A DNA stretch of 64,000 bases from Fischerella sp. PCC 9605 (GCF_000517105.1 NZ_KI912148.1:242518-306517); one strand, 5' to 3'. Shown: positions 51,917 through 62,075, counted from the first letter of the stretch. Numbers and translations are program-made. The notes: generated from the letters alone by a model not told the origin.

Positions 51917-52049
51917 TTGATTGGGAAAATTTAAGGTGTGGAAATTCTTGAATTAGTCCTAACCGTTAACGAATAAATGATGATTAAAATTCATTTGTTT
52001 CTTTGCATTACATAATACAAATCAGTCGTAAAACTAAATTAAACAGAAC

Positions 52050-52145
52050 GTTCGTAGTAAGAGCTTTAGCTCTTAAAAATCTTACACGGAGCGAGCAATC
52101 GTACCCTCCGGGAAGCCGCCCACAAGGGGCGTCTACACTACAAAC
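52050..52145. repeat. Dispersed repeat with GTTYGTAGT ends, copy 2
   Basis: GTTCGTAGT (52050-52058) to ACTACAAAC (52137-52145). In reverse complement it follows 17392-17485: same ends, GTGTAGACGC, GCGGCTTCCCG and TTTAAGAGCT. The rest of 51917-52380 is AT-rich and holds no gene. Confidence 0.65.
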
Positions 52146-52380
52146 AAGGCTCTCATTTTATATTTAGTTCTTAATGAGTGTTTAAGTACTCATTACAAAT
52201 TTATATTTTTTATTAGTTATCACATATACAAAATTAGTGTTTATGTTTTAAAACCTTGAAATATATAACTTCATCAATTTATTTGTAAATAAACTAGCAT
52301 TTCTAATTCTGTCTATATAGTAATTATTGTCAAAGAGGGAGGAATTCAAGACTAGAAAATTTTTAGAGGAGCAAATACTT

Positions 52381-54267
52381 ATGCCCATTGAGAATCGCAG
52401 TCAGAATTTATTTGATGATAAAGGGCTAAATATCACTCCTGCTTCCTCAGTAGATAGTTTGAATTATCAAGATAATCGCAATTTTAATTTCAGTAGTCAT
52501 AGTAGTTTTCAAACAACTGAAAATGCTTTAGAACTAGATGTTAATGAACTAGGACGCAAGAGCCGTAAATCAACAAAAGCCAAATCCTCAAAAGCTGCAA
52601 AAGCAGATTTAGTAATACAAAATGCTTCGGCTCCTAGTGTCGCAACAGCAGGCAGTACTATCCAAATTTCCTATCAAGTAAAGAACAAAGGTAAAAATAA
52701 TGCTGGGTTTAACTACACAAATTTTTATCTTTCTAAAGATAAAAGTATCAGTAACGATGACTCATTTTTAGGCTGGAACTGGATTGGCAGTATTGAAGCT
52801 GGTAATTCTGTCTCTCAATCTCAAAATGTCACTTTAGATAGCAACATTGCTCCTGGAAACTACTTTTTACTGTATAGAGCTGATGCTCTAGATAATGTGC
52901 TCGAAACTAATAACAGCAATAATGTCGTTGCTCGTGAGATTAACATTACTGGCACGGGTGGTAAAGGGTATAATTCAACCTCTGGCTATGGTTTGATAGA
53001 CGCCTCTGCTGCGGTGGCTAAAGCGATTGGTCAAAATACCTTTGCTGATGTTCCCGATCTGGGCGGTAATAATTGGGGAGCTGATTTGGTGAAAGCGCCA
53101 GAAGCTTGGGCGAAGGGGTACACTGGTAAGGGCACTGTTGTCGCTGTTTTGGATTGCGGAGTGGACTACAATCACCCAGACTTAAGTGCTAATATCTGGA
53201 CGAATAGCAAAGAAATCGCTGGCAATGGTCAAGATGACGATGGCAATGGCTTTATTGATGATGTCTACGGCTGGAATTTTGATGCTAACAACAACAATAC
53301 TTTAGATGTAGCCGGTCATGGTACTCATGTTGCTGGTACTATTGCTGGGGCAAACAATAACTTTGGTGTTACAGGTATTGCCTACGATACCAAGATTATG
53401 CCCGTCAAAGTTCTGGATGATAATGGCTATGGTTCCTATAATGCGATCGCCAATGGCATTTACTACGCTGTCAATAATGGTGCTGATGTAATTAACCTCA
53501 GTCTCGGTGGCGATTATCCTAACAGTACTCTCCAAAAAGCGATTGAATATGCCAGCAGCAAAGGTGCTATTGTTGTCATGGCAGCAGGCAATGATGGTGG
53601 GGAAGCACCACTTTATCCTGCCCAATATGCAGAAAACTGGGGAATTGCTGTTGGGGCTGTCGATCAAAATAAAAACATGGCTAGCTTTTCCAATCGCGCC
53701 GGAACCAATTCACTTACCTATGTCACAGCCCCTGGAGTCGATGTTTACTCTACAATTCCAGGTAATAAGTATGCATTCTACAACGGCACATCAATGGCAA
53801 CTCCTCATGTTGCAGGTGTAGTTGCATTGATGCTCAGCGCTAATCCTAACCTGACTGATGCTCAAGTACGTCAGATTATTGCTGAGACAGCAGGTAATAG
53901 TATGCAAGCTACAGCTAAAAGTGGGAATGCCACTTCCATAACTGATAATAATACTGCTAGCTTGAGTTCTCAAGCCAATATTACCAAACAAAGCAACATT
54001 GCCAGTTTTGATGCGATCGCCAGCCTTACTAATTTGAATATCAATACTAACTCCACATCACCCAGCCAGACAACTAGCTTTAGCTACAACAACACCGACA
54101 CATCTGAGAATAATTTTCTTAATCCCAATCTGTGGTCACAATTTTTGAACTATTACGATAGTGCGATCGCCACTGATAGCCAGACTATGGAAGCCGCAAG
54201 TATGCTGAACAAACGCAGAATATTGCTGGAACAATATAGTGAATGGTTGGTTAATCCCAGCACATAG
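52381..54267 (+). CDS. Subtilisin-like serine protease with CARDB domain
   Basis: 628 residues from ATG 52381 (AGAGGAG upstream); a TTG at 52327 is not preferred. A Ser/Asn-rich N-terminus is followed by a CARDB domain at ~75-190 (ADLVIQNASAP..., VLETNNSNN). Then an S8 domain from ~235: VVAVLDCGVDYNHPDL with the catalytic Asp, GHGTHVAGTIAG (His) and GTSMATPHVAGVV (Ser). The Asp motif has Cys after Asp where Thr is usual. No classical signal peptide is visible, yet an extracellular or cell-surface role is likely. The S8 domain is closely related to that of the next gene. Confidence 0.85.
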   Translation: MPIENRSQNLFDDKGLNITPASSVDSLNYQDNRNFNFSSHSSFQTTENALELDVNELGRKSRKSTKAKSSKAAKADLVIQNASAPSVATAGSTIQISYQVKNKGKNNAGFNYTNFYLSKDKSISNDDSFLGWNWIGSIEAGNSVSQSQNVTLDSNIAPGNYFLLYRADALDNVLETNNSNNVVAREINITGTGGKGYNSTSGYGLIDASAAVAKAIGQNTFADVPDLGGNNWGADLVKAPEAWAKGYTGKGTVVAVLDCGVDYNHPDLSANIWTNSKEIAGNGQDDDGNGFIDDVYGWNFDANNNNTLDVAGHGTHVAGTIAGANNNFGVTGIAYDTKIMPVKVLDDNGYGSYNAIANGIYYAVNNGADVINLSLGGDYPNSTLQKAIEYASSKGAIVVMAAGNDGGEAPLYPAQYAENWGIAVGAVDQNKNMASFSNRAGTNSLTYVTAPGVDVYSTIPGNKYAFYNGTSMATPHVAGVVALMLSANPNLTDAQVRQIIAETAGNSMQATAKSGNATSITDNNTASLSSQANITKQSNIASFDAIASLTNLNINTNSTSPSQTTSFSYNNTDTSENNFLNPNLWSQFLNYYDSAIATDSQTMEAASMLNKRRILLEQYSEWLVNPST

Positions 54268-54318
54268 GTTATCTAAAAGAAATTTTCATACTTAATTGCT
54301 TCATATGAACTTCAAAGT

Positions 54319-54346
54319 GACTGAGATCAAGTGTCTCAGTCGCTTT
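54319..54346 (+). terminator. Terminator after first subtilase
   Basis: GACTGAGA (54319-54326) pairs with TCTCAGTC (54334-54341) over a 7-base loop, followed by GCTTTT. Lies 52 bases after the stop. Confidence 0.7.
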
Positions 54347-54669
54347 TGCTTGGCATAAATACTTTTGTCGCTACAACTCCTGCTGAAGCAAGAATTCTAA
54401 ATTCTGGTATAAAAAATAGCTATTTATTTTTTACCATCAAAATAGAAAATTCCCTAGATCAAACCATTTTCTTTAAAAAGAAAGCTTCTGAGTTCACTTT
54501 TTCTTCACTTGTAAATTACGTAGGCATACCCTAGTCATATAGAAACATTAAGCACCAGTATTAAAGTTGTGCATTCGTGATTTTAGTTCTAAGAAGTTTA
54601 ACCCAAAACAACTTCAAGGGCGTTTTTTTGCAACTTTGAACTGACGTACGACACAGGGGAAGGGTATTT

Positions 54670-57066
54670 ATGCGAGCGGATAATGCAGGTAACACATTCA
54701 ATACATCTAGAAGTCTAAATATTACTTCTAATACTCAAACATTTAAAGACTGGGTTGGTTCATCCGATCTCAATGATTTCTACCGCTTTAGCCTCAGCAG
54801 TCGTAGCAGTTTCAATCTCACCCTGAATGGTTTATCTGCTGATGCAAATGTTCAATTGCTTAACAGTAGTGGAAAAGCGATCGCCACTTCCACTCCCACT
54901 GGCACAGGTGCAGAATCTCTCAGCACTACCCTGGATGCAGGCAATTACTATATTCAGGTTTATTCATCAAGTGGTAGCACTAACTATAATTTGAGCTTGT
55001 CTGCTACTCCTAATATATACAAATACAATTTCACGTACTATTACAACGGCAGCAACACTAATAGTGACTACTACACAGGCTACGTTTTTGCCAAAGCTGA
55101 AACCTATACCACAGGTACTTACTTCGACTTTACCAGCAAGAATAATGAAACAGGTGCTAACGGCAAATATTACATCAGTGACTACAGCGTGGCTGGTAGT
55201 ACCTCAGATTTAGGCAAGGTGTTTGTAGATAAATACTACGATGTAGACACCAGTCGTAGCAGTCATACTCCTTATAACTACAGCTTAGGTAAAGCATCTG
55301 GTACGAAGTATCTCGGTAGTGAGGTTGACTATGTTGACGTAGTTAACAACAAAAGTTACGACTTTGGCAAAGATGCTTGGGAGCTAGACTATCAGCAGTC
55401 ATCAATTCAGTCAGCAATTCAAAAATACAACTTCACGTACTATTACAACGGCAGCAACACTAATAGCGACTACTACACAGGCTACGTTTTTGCCAAAGCT
55501 GGAACCTATACCACAGGTGCTTACTTCGACTTTACCAGCAAGAATAACGAGACAGGTGCTAACGGCAAATATTACATCAGTGGCTCCAGCGTGGCTGGTA
55601 GTACCTCAGATTTAGGCAAGGTGTTTGTGGATAAATACTACGATGTAGACACTAGCCGTAGCAGCCATACTCCTTACAACTTTAGCTTAGGTAAAGCATC
55701 TGGTACGAAGTATCTTGGTAGTGAGGTTGACTATGTTGACGTAGTTAACAACAAAAGTTATGACTTTGGCAAAGATGCTTGGGAACTAGATTATGTCCCG
55801 CAAAACGTTACTAAGTATAACTCCACCACTGGCTATGGTTTGATCAATGCCGCAGCAGCAGTAGCAAAAGCCCTTGGTCAGAGTACCTTTGCTGATGTTC
55901 CTAACTTAGGGGGCAATAATTGGGGAGCTGATATGGTGAAAGCCCCGGAAGTTTGGGCAAAGGGTTACACGGGTCAGGGTGCGATCGTTGCAGTAGTAGA
56001 TACAGGGGTGGACTATAATCACCCAGACTTAAGCACCAATATCTGGACGAATAGCAAAGAAATTGCTGGCAACGGCAAAGATGATGATGGTAATGGTTAC
56101 ATAGATGATGTCTATGGCTGGAACTTTGATGGTAACAACAACAACTCCTTCGACGATAACGGTCACGGTACTCACGTAGCTGGTACTATTGCTGGGGTCA
56201 AAAATAGCTTTGGTGTTACAGGTATTGCTTATAATGCCAAGATTATGTCTGTAAAAGTTATGGATAGTAGTGGCCAGGGTTACTACAGTGCGATCGCCAA
56301 TGGTGTTCGTTACGCAGTTAATAATGGTGCGCGTGTCATTAACCTTAGCCTCGGTGGTTCTTCTAGCGACAGCTATCTCCAATCAGCCGTTCAATATGCC
56401 GCTAGCAAAGGAGCGATCGTTGTTATGGCAGCAGGCAATAATGGTGGCTCAGTACCAGATTATCCCGCCCGTTATGCAGAAAACTGGGGACTGGCTGTTG
56501 GGGCAGTTGATAAGTATAATAACTTGGCTAGCTTCTCGAACCGTGCCGGAACAAATCCACTTGCTTATGTCACAGCCCCTGGAGTCAACATTTACTCCAC
56601 AATTCCAGGTAATAAGTACGCATCTTATAGCGGCACATCGATGGCAACTCCTCATGTTGCTGGTGTAGTTGCATTGATGCTCAGCGCTAACCCTAATCTG
56701 ACTGATTCTCAAGTACGTCAGATTATCACGCAGATATCTGGAACTACAACACAATCTAAAGTTGCCACTACCACCTATACAGCTAATGGCGATGCTGCTA
56801 CTTTTAGAATTAGCGCTAGTAGCTTTAGCAGCAACAATATTGCAACCAGTAGCGATACTGTCATCTCTAGCACCAGCAGTAATTCTGTAGATAAAAATAA
56901 TTTGTTTGAGAATTTACATACGTGGACGGACTTTGGGAACGACTACAAACACAGTGTGGTAGATACAAGTTACATAAGTATAAGTAGCGAAGAATATACC
57001 GAGGCAGAAAACATAGTTAAGAATGGCAAAAAACCACTGGAAACAGTGTATGAAATAGTCGGGTAA
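54670..57066 (+). CDS. Subtilisin-like protease with PPC domain and two tandem repeats
   Basis: 798 residues from ATG 54670. PPC-type beta domain at ~1-117 (AGNTFNTSRSLNI, DFYRFSLSSRSSFNLTL, LDAGNYYIQVY). Two near-identical ~124-residue repeats follow at ~118-241 and ~252-376 (each opening KYNFTYYYNGSNTNSDYY). Then an S8 domain from ~415: VVAVVDTGVDYNHPDL, GHGTHVAGTIAG, GTSMATPHVAGVV, so Asp, His and Ser are all present. Probably exported or surface-bound. It shares more than the S8 core with the neighbour, including the linker (TGYGLINAAAAVAKALGQ). Confidence 0.85.
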   Translation: MRADNAGNTFNTSRSLNITSNTQTFKDWVGSSDLNDFYRFSLSSRSSFNLTLNGLSADANVQLLNSSGKAIATSTPTGTGAESLSTTLDAGNYYIQVYSSSGSTNYNLSLSATPNIYKYNFTYYYNGSNTNSDYYTGYVFAKAETYTTGTYFDFTSKNNETGANGKYYISDYSVAGSTSDLGKVFVDKYYDVDTSRSSHTPYNYSLGKASGTKYLGSEVDYVDVVNNKSYDFGKDAWELDYQQSSIQSAIQKYNFTYYYNGSNTNSDYYTGYVFAKAGTYTTGAYFDFTSKNNETGANGKYYISGSSVAGSTSDLGKVFVDKYYDVDTSRSSHTPYNFSLGKASGTKYLGSEVDYVDVVNNKSYDFGKDAWELDYVPQNVTKYNSTTGYGLINAAAAVAKALGQSTFADVPNLGGNNWGADMVKAPEVWAKGYTGQGAIVAVVDTGVDYNHPDLSTNIWTNSKEIAGNGKDDDGNGYIDDVYGWNFDGNNNNSFDDNGHGTHVAGTIAGVKNSFGVTGIAYNAKIMSVKVMDSSGQGYYSAIANGVRYAVNNGARVINLSLGGSSSDSYLQSAVQYAASKGAIVVMAAGNNGGSVPDYPARYAENWGLAVGAVDKYNNLASFSNRAGTNPLAYVTAPGVNIYSTIPGNKYASYSGTSMATPHVAGVVALMLSANPNLTDSQVRQIITQISGTTTQSKVATTTYTANGDAATFRISASSFSSNNIATSSDTVISSTSSNSVDKNNLFENLHTWTDFGNDYKHSVVDTSYISISSEEYTEAENIVKNGKKPLETVYEIVG
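55021..55795 (+). repeat. Two ~370-bp tandem repeats inside subtilase gene
   Basis: 55021-55391 and 55426-55795 encode almost the same 124 residues, differing at only a few positions, separated by a short Gln/Ser spacer. The near identity at DNA level points to recent duplication or conversion. Confidence 0.85.
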
Positions 57067-57141
57067 CACTCATCTGAAGTTTCCTTTTGATAAAAAAGTT
57101 TAGTGTATACATAGATGGGCTTTTGGCGATTTTGACTCAGC

Positions 57142-57178
57142 ATTTACTGGGTACAATTCAGGCTAACACCCAGTAAAT
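57142..57178 (+). terminator. Hairpin after second subtilase
   Basis: ATTTACTGGGT (57142-57152) pairs perfectly with ACCCAGTAAAT (57168-57178). No T-run follows on the plus strand, so it may stop transcription weakly or protect the mRNA end. Confidence 0.5.
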
Positions 57179-57208
57179 CAAAAGCTCTTTAGTAGTCAAC
57201 AATATTAA

Positions 57209-57311
57209 GTAGAGACGTTGCATTGCAACGTCTCTACAAATTTTATCGGTGGAGAAATTATCCGATCGCCAAGTGTATTGGGTTATAGAGATGCGATTGT
57301 TCGCGTCTCTA
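57209..57311. repeat. Two GTAGAGACG-family palindromes
   Basis: 57209-57237 is GTAGAGACGTTGCA/TGCAACGTCTCTAC around one base; 57286-57311 (TAGAGATGCGA...TTCGCGTCTCTA) is an imperfect relative. Both lie in the spacer before the gene at 57412. Confidence 0.8.
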
Positions 57312-57411
57312 CAATAAATTGAAAATTTACGATATTTCTGGTGGCAAAACATTCTGAAGCTTTTTAAATTATTACAATAGTTGTTGTATGTAGCATTCTT
57401 GCTCATCAGCA

Positions 57412-58146
57412 ATGTTAAAGCGGCTTCTAATTATATTGACCTGTGCCATTGTCAGCGTTGCTGCTGTCACATTTTTCTTGTGGCGACAGGTCACTCAACT
57501 ACCCTCTTGGTATACAAATTCATCAACAAATTCATTAGCGATCGCACCATCGACAACTGCAAACCCACTTCCCCAAGTTGACCACACCCAAATTCAGCAA
57601 ACTCGCCAGCAAGTTTTGAATAAAATTTCCAAAAATCTCAACTCAAAAACTCAGGGTGAAGTGCAACTCAATGCTGAAGAAATCAACGCGCTGATTATTT
57701 CGGAAGTTACTAGAAATACTGATAAAAATCAGTTAGCTAAAGCTGTTAAAGCTACAAATGCTCAAATTCAAGATGGTAAAATCTCCGCAGGTGCAATGAT
57801 TGATTTCAAGGCAATTCCTCAAAACGAATTGCCCTCCCAAGAACAAGCAGTACTTGCTCAATTTTTCTCGAAATTACCACCCACTTTCAAATACCAACCC
57901 TTCTACATTGGTATTGAGGGTAAACCTGCTGTCCGTAATCGCCAATTTAGCTTTGATGACTCCACTCAGGTTAAGTTTGGTAGTCTCAGCTTCCCTCTTG
58001 CTGAACTATCCCGACGTTTGGGGATTCCCACAGAACAGCTGAACCAACAAATTTCCCAAGAACTAAATAACTTACCAATCAAGATAGAAGACGTGGAAAT
58101 TGTTGGCGATCGCGTCGTAGTTCGTAGTTCTGCAACTGCACAGTAA
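57412..58146 (+). CDS. Conserved hypothetical membrane-anchored protein
   Basis: 244 residues. One N-terminal membrane span at ~4-24 (RLLIILTCAIVSVAAVTFFLW), which is a signal-anchor or uncleaved signal, then a soluble helical/beta part with many Gln, Asn and Lys. Segments like LNAEEINALIISEVTRNTDKN and FKYQPFYIGIEGKPAVRN are shared by cyanobacterial proteins of unknown role as I recall them. No enzymatic motif. Confidence 0.6.
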   Translation: MLKRLLIILTCAIVSVAAVTFFLWRQVTQLPSWYTNSSTNSLAIAPSTTANPLPQVDHTQIQQTRQQVLNKISKNLNSKTQGEVQLNAEEINALIISEVTRNTDKNQLAKAVKATNAQIQDGKISAGAMIDFKAIPQNELPSQEQAVLAQFFSKLPPTFKYQPFYIGIEGKPAVRNRQFSFDDSTQVKFGSLSFPLAELSRRLGIPTEQLNQQISQELNNLPIKIEDVEIVGDRVVVRSSATAQ

Positions 58147-58340
58147 TCAAAAATTAAATCTAGGCTGGGCATCGCTCTACAATTATTAAGTAGTTGGACA
58201 AAATTAAATTCATTCGTCGAGAGAGGGAACTCTTAACTCTTAACGCTTAACAGGAAAACAATGTGTGTAATTAATTCTGTCTAAGTACTTAATATTGTTA
58301 ATAAAACTTTACGCAAATGCGGCAAGACCGAATTCACGTC

Positions 58341-59192
58341 ATGACAGTTGCTGTTTCCCTAGAAAACGTTTACAAGGTTTACAATAAAGTTCCCGTAGTC
58401 AATGGTCTTTCTTTTGACATTGCGGCGGGAGAAATGTTTGGTTTGCTTGGCCCCAATGGTGCGGGTAAATCTACTACAATTCGGATGCTCACCACGCTTA
58501 CTAAACCTACCGAAGGGCGAATTGAGGTATGCGGGTATGATGTGGTACGTCAACCCTTAATGGCAAAGCAATGCATAGGTGTAGTGTTGCAGCAAATCAG
58601 CGTTGATGGTGATTTAACCGTATGGGAAAATATGGAGCTACACGGTAGATTACATCACATTGCTAACCCGCAACGACAGCGCCTGATTAATCAATGGCTA
58701 GATTATGTAGAACTTGCTCCAAAACGTAATGACTTAGTAAAAACCTTGTCTGGGGGTATGAAGCGGCGGTTACAAATTGCGAGGGCTTTGCTGCATCAAC
58801 CGCAAATTCTATTTTTGGATGAACCAACTGTGGGGCTAGATCCCCAAACAAGGCGGCGTCTTTGGGAGATTATTAAGGATTTGAATAAGCAAGGTATGAC
58901 GATGCTGCTGACAACCCATTACATGGAAGAGGTTGAATATTTGTGCGATCGCATCGGCATTATGGATAGTGGTAAGTTGATATCTTTGGGAACTTTACAA
59001 GAATTGCGCTCTACTCACGGTGAAGGTTTAGTGATGAAGCAAGTTGGAGATCGTTGGGAATATCTCTTTTTCCCAACCTTAGGTGAAGCGAACATTTACT
59101 TAGACAAACTGCAAGATAAAACTGGAATTATGGTACGCCCCTCTAACCTAGAAGATATTTTTGTGGAACTTACTGGACGCCAGCTAGATTAA
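58341..59192 (+). CDS. ABC transporter ATP-binding protein, orphan
   Basis: 283 residues from ATG 58341; an ATG at 58317 is equally open and has no better ribosome site. Walker A GLLGPNGAGKST, signature LSGGMKRRLQIA, Walker B ILFLDEPTVGLD, switch H in LTTHYMEE. Closest to the DrrA/NodI/NatA-type exporters. No permease gene follows; the next gene converges 3 bp away. It may work with a permease encoded elsewhere. Confidence 0.88.
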   Translation: MTVAVSLENVYKVYNKVPVVNGLSFDIAAGEMFGLLGPNGAGKSTTIRMLTTLTKPTEGRIEVCGYDVVRQPLMAKQCIGVVLQQISVDGDLTVWENMELHGRLHHIANPQRQRLINQWLDYVELAPKRNDLVKTLSGGMKRRLQIARALLHQPQILFLDEPTVGLDPQTRRRLWEIIKDLNKQGMTMLLTTHYMEEVEYLCDRIGIMDSGKLISLGTLQELRSTHGEGLVMKQVGDRWEYLFFPTLGEANIYLDKLQDKTGIMVRPSNLEDIFVELTGRQLD

Positions 59193-59194
59193 TC

Positions 59195-59878
59195 TTATCC
59201 TCCTAAATCACGCAGAGTAGCTTCTACTCTGGTAACGCTGTCATACTTACCTTGCTGTTCGTATAAGTCACGGGCTTTTTTAAAAACAGCGATCGCTTCT
59301 TTAGATTTACCCTGTTTTTTTAACATCGTCCCGCGCAATTCATAAACTTGGGGATTTTTCGCGTCAAGTTTTACAGCTTCCTCGTATGCCCACTGAGCAT
59401 TAGTATATTCTCCCAACCGCGTCAGAATAGTAGCTAATCCTATATAGGCATTGACATTACCACGGTTGATTTGTATTGATTTGCGATAAGCTTCTTTTGC
59501 TGCGTTATTATCACCTAAATTGCCGCTGATATAACCCAAAGCATATTGATAATCACTATTATTTGGATTAAGACTAACAGCACGGCGGTAAGCAGTTAAT
59601 GCTGCGGGGTAATTTCCTTGTAATGCGTGTAAATAACCAATTCCGGAATAAATTGAGGCATTTTTGGGCTCTAAGTTTGCTGCTTGTTGATAGACTGCGA
59701 TCGCACCATTATAATCGCCAGTGTCCACCAATCTACGTCCTTGTTCCAACAGTTCTTTCACTTCTGGAGTGCTTTGGCGTTGTGCTACTGATATCTGAGC
59801 CTGAGCTACTGAAGGCATTGTTGTAGCAATGCTTCCTAATAGGAGAACACTAAATAAGAATGAAGTTTCTTTGTACAC
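59195..59878 (-). CDS. Secreted or periplasmic TPR protein
   Basis: 227 residues. Signal peptide at 1-28 (FLFSVLLLGSIATTMPSVAQA-Q). Then about five TPR units (LEQGRRLVDTGDYNGAIAVYQQAANLEPKNASIYSGIGYLHAL and following). It would act as a protein-binding scaffold in the periplasm or thylakoid lumen. Its stop is 3 bp from the ABC ATPase stop, a very tight convergent pair. Confidence 0.82.
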   Translation of the reverse strand: MYKETSFLFSVLLLGSIATTMPSVAQAQISVAQRQSTPEVKELLEQGRRLVDTGDYNGAIAVYQQAANLEPKNASIYSGIGYLHALQGNYPAALTAYRRAVSLNPNNSDYQYALGYISGNLGDNNAAKEAYRKSIQINRGNVNAYIGLATILTRLGEYTNAQWAYEEAVKLDAKNPQVYELRGTMLKKQGKSKEAIAVFKKARDLYEQQGKYDSVTRVEATLRDLGG

Positions 59879-60670
59879 AGCAAACTACCCGAAAGTGTAT
59901 GCAAATTTTATAGAAATTACATGATTTCTTGTCCATTAAAACAAAAATATTCTGTTTTGCAAACTCTAGTTGCTTATTTTTACCAAATATTCATAACACA
60001 CTGAATCTTTTCTCTAGTGCCATACACTAATCTACATCGTCTATTTTGATACTAGTAAAAATTACAAGTAATAAATTATTAAACAAAGCAATACTTTCAT
60101 TGTTGGTTATAACTAACACGAAATCCCAAATTTCAACTTAAAATTACAACTATTGAGCCATGACGATACAAACTGGTAGAGCAGACAATAGACTTCACTT
60201 GAATATGGGGAATTGAGCATAGAGCATTGAGAATAGGGAATTTGTATCTAATCCCCACAGGTAGGACTCCAGCTTTCCCATCCTTGAGCTTAAATTCGTG
60301 CTTATTTTGACCAACTTCTTGAAAAAGACAGAAGTCAGGACGAAAACTATTATTATTCTCTATGTCTTAGGTAAGCAGGCGAGAATGAATATTACTATGT
60401 TAAGAAACATAAAATTGCCTGTAAGGGCAAAGCATTTGTATGTATGTCTTGACATCAAAACAGAATGTACTAGTACAAATGCTTTGCCCCTACCCAATCA
60501 CAAAGGACAAATGACCAATGACGACCCTTAGTAGTTAACTTTATTTGTGCCGATCTACTTATTCTCTTTTTCATCTGTCCTGGTGTACGCAATTCATGAC
60601 AACTAGATTATCCATTGCGTTAATGTTGACAATTGATATAAATCGATAGTTATCTTTGTGAGGCAAATCT
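59879..60670. other. 790-bp spacer, mostly AT-rich, with one inverted repeat
   Basis: Apart from the inverted repeat at 60421-60493 I see no gene; a 77-codon frame at 60298-60531 is made partly of that repeat and is rejected. The start region of the YbjQ gene lies at its right end. Confidence 0.4.
60421..60493. repeat. 73-bp inverted repeat (MITE-like)
   Basis: 20-base arms 60421-60440 and 60474-60493 pair with one mismatch (GTAAGGGCAAAGC / GCTTTGCCCCTAC at the tips). A single copy is visible in this window. Confidence 0.65.
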
Positions 60671-61009
60671 ATGATTTTAACTACTACTGATGTGATTCAA
60701 GGAGCCATTATAGAATCTTACTTAGGAATTGTGACAGCAGAAGTTGTCTACGGCAGCAACTTTCTGCGAGATTTTATGGCTAGCTTGCGGGACTTTTTCG
60801 GCGGACGCACTGCTAGCTACGAACGTTTGTTTGAAGAAGGTCAACGAAAAGCACTAGCAGAATTAGAACAACGGGCATTACGTTTGGGTGCAGACGCTGT
60901 AATTGGCATTGAATTTGATACAGGTACAATCAATGTTGATCAGTCAGGAGTTCTGATGCTAATCACCGCCACAGGAACTGCTGTGAAAATGGCTGTAAAA
61001 ATGCGCTAG
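60671..61009 (+). CDS. YbjQ family protein (heavy-metal-binding domain type)
   Basis: 112 residues after GAGG at a 7-base spacing. Pattern MILTTTDVIQGAIIESYLGIVTAEVVYG, ARLGADAVIGIEFDT near the C-terminal half and an ITATGTAV end fit the small pentameric YbjQ/UPF0145 family. A role in metal or stress response has been proposed for some members; not known here. Confidence 0.85.
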   Translation: MILTTTDVIQGAIIESYLGIVTAEVVYGSNFLRDFMASLRDFFGGRTASYERLFEEGQRKALAELEQRALRLGADAVIGIEFDTGTINVDQSGVLMLITATGTAVKMAVKMR

Positions 61010-61054
61010 CCTGGGAATTTTTACTAGATCAATCATAAACACACTAAAATTTGC

Positions 61055-61076
61055 AGTGAGCGCTCAAGCGCTCACT
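61055..61076. repeat. 22-bp palindrome AGTGAGCGCT-CA-AGCGCTCACT
   Basis: Perfect 10-bp arms; a relative lies at 16325-16344. The rest of 61077-61358 is very AT-rich and holds no gene; it probably contains the promoter of the next one. Confidence 0.7.
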
Positions 61077-61358
61077 ACACGCTTACCTATTTTTTATGTT
61101 TCAAAATTATTTTTACAAATGATTTACTTTAGATAAAACCTTAATTTTTTTAAAAAAAACATAAGAAAAATTACATTCTTCAAACAAGACAAGACTGTAT
61201 TAAATTACTTTATATCAGCCTATTTTTTATTACTAAAGATAGAGCCAGTAACTCTTTCTCATGATAGATATTAAAAGCAATAAATAGCAATTTAATTTAT
61301 AAGATAAGCAAAAAATAACTGAAAAACCTTACAGAAGTACTAAGGAGATAAATAGCTT

Positions 61359-61997
61359 ATGTCCTATGTAAATCGTACAAGTGGTGAAGTTATTACTGAA
61401 CCTGCGGCAACAACCCGAGTAGTTGATTACCACGATCGCGTTCGCTGGGGACCTATAATTGCCGGTGTGTTAGTTGCCCTAGCAACTCAATTAATCTTGA
61501 GCGCCTTGTTCAGTGCTATCGGAGCAGGTACTATTGAAGCTTCAGGTAGACCCAGAACAATTACACCAGATGTTGCTACAAATGTGGGTATTTGGTCAAC
61601 CGTTGCTTTGTTGATTTCCTTATTTACTGGTGGTTGGGTGACAACTCGCGCCTGTGGCCCGATGAACCGCAATACAGCACTTCTCAACGGTGCTATTCTC
61701 TGGGCAACAACTTTGGCATTAAGCTCTTGGCTATTAGCAAGTGGGGTAACAGGTGCTTTTGGTGTTGCAGCTTCTAATGCCGGAGCAGTAATAAATCAGA
61801 TTCAGCAGCCTGGTGGTGGGGCTGTACCGCAAACTCTACCCACTCTCACTGCTGAACAAGCTCGTCAGGTCGCAGCTAATTTACGGCAGGCATTGTGGTG
61901 GTTTGTATTTGGTTCTTTGTTAGGTTTAGTTGCAGCGATGATTGGAGCAGTTGTTGGCGCTCGCAGTCCGCGTAATGTAGAAAATTACAGAGCGTAA
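61359..61997 (+). CDS. Membrane protein of unknown function
   Basis: 212 residues, ATG 61359 after GGAG. Three or four membrane spans near 30-55, 75-92, 107-130 and 178-200 (WGPIIAGVLVALATQLILSALFSAIG, ALWWFVFGSLLGLVAAMIGAVVGA). Gly/Ala-rich. It recalls small cyanobacterial membrane proteins linked to stress but I do not recognise a named family. Confidence 0.65.
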   Translation: MSYVNRTSGEVITEPAATTRVVDYHDRVRWGPIIAGVLVALATQLILSALFSAIGAGTIEASGRPRTITPDVATNVGIWSTVALLISLFTGGWVTTRACGPMNRNTALLNGAILWATTLALSSWLLASGVTGAFGVAASNAGAVINQIQQPGGGAVPQTLPTLTAEQARQVAANLRQALWWFVFGSLLGLVAAMIGAVVGARSPRNVENYRA

Positions 61998-62075
61998 TTA
62001 ATACAATTACATACGATCGGGAATATAATTTGTTATTGCTTATATTTGCACCTGACAATAGGTGCTTTTCTACTA

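Noticed and set aside
54331-54534. 67-codon frame between the subtilases
   Set aside because: It begins inside the terminator hairpin and lacks a ribosome site.
60298-60531. 77-codon frame on the plus strand
   Set aside because: It runs through both arms of the inverted repeat 60421-60493 and has no ribosome site.
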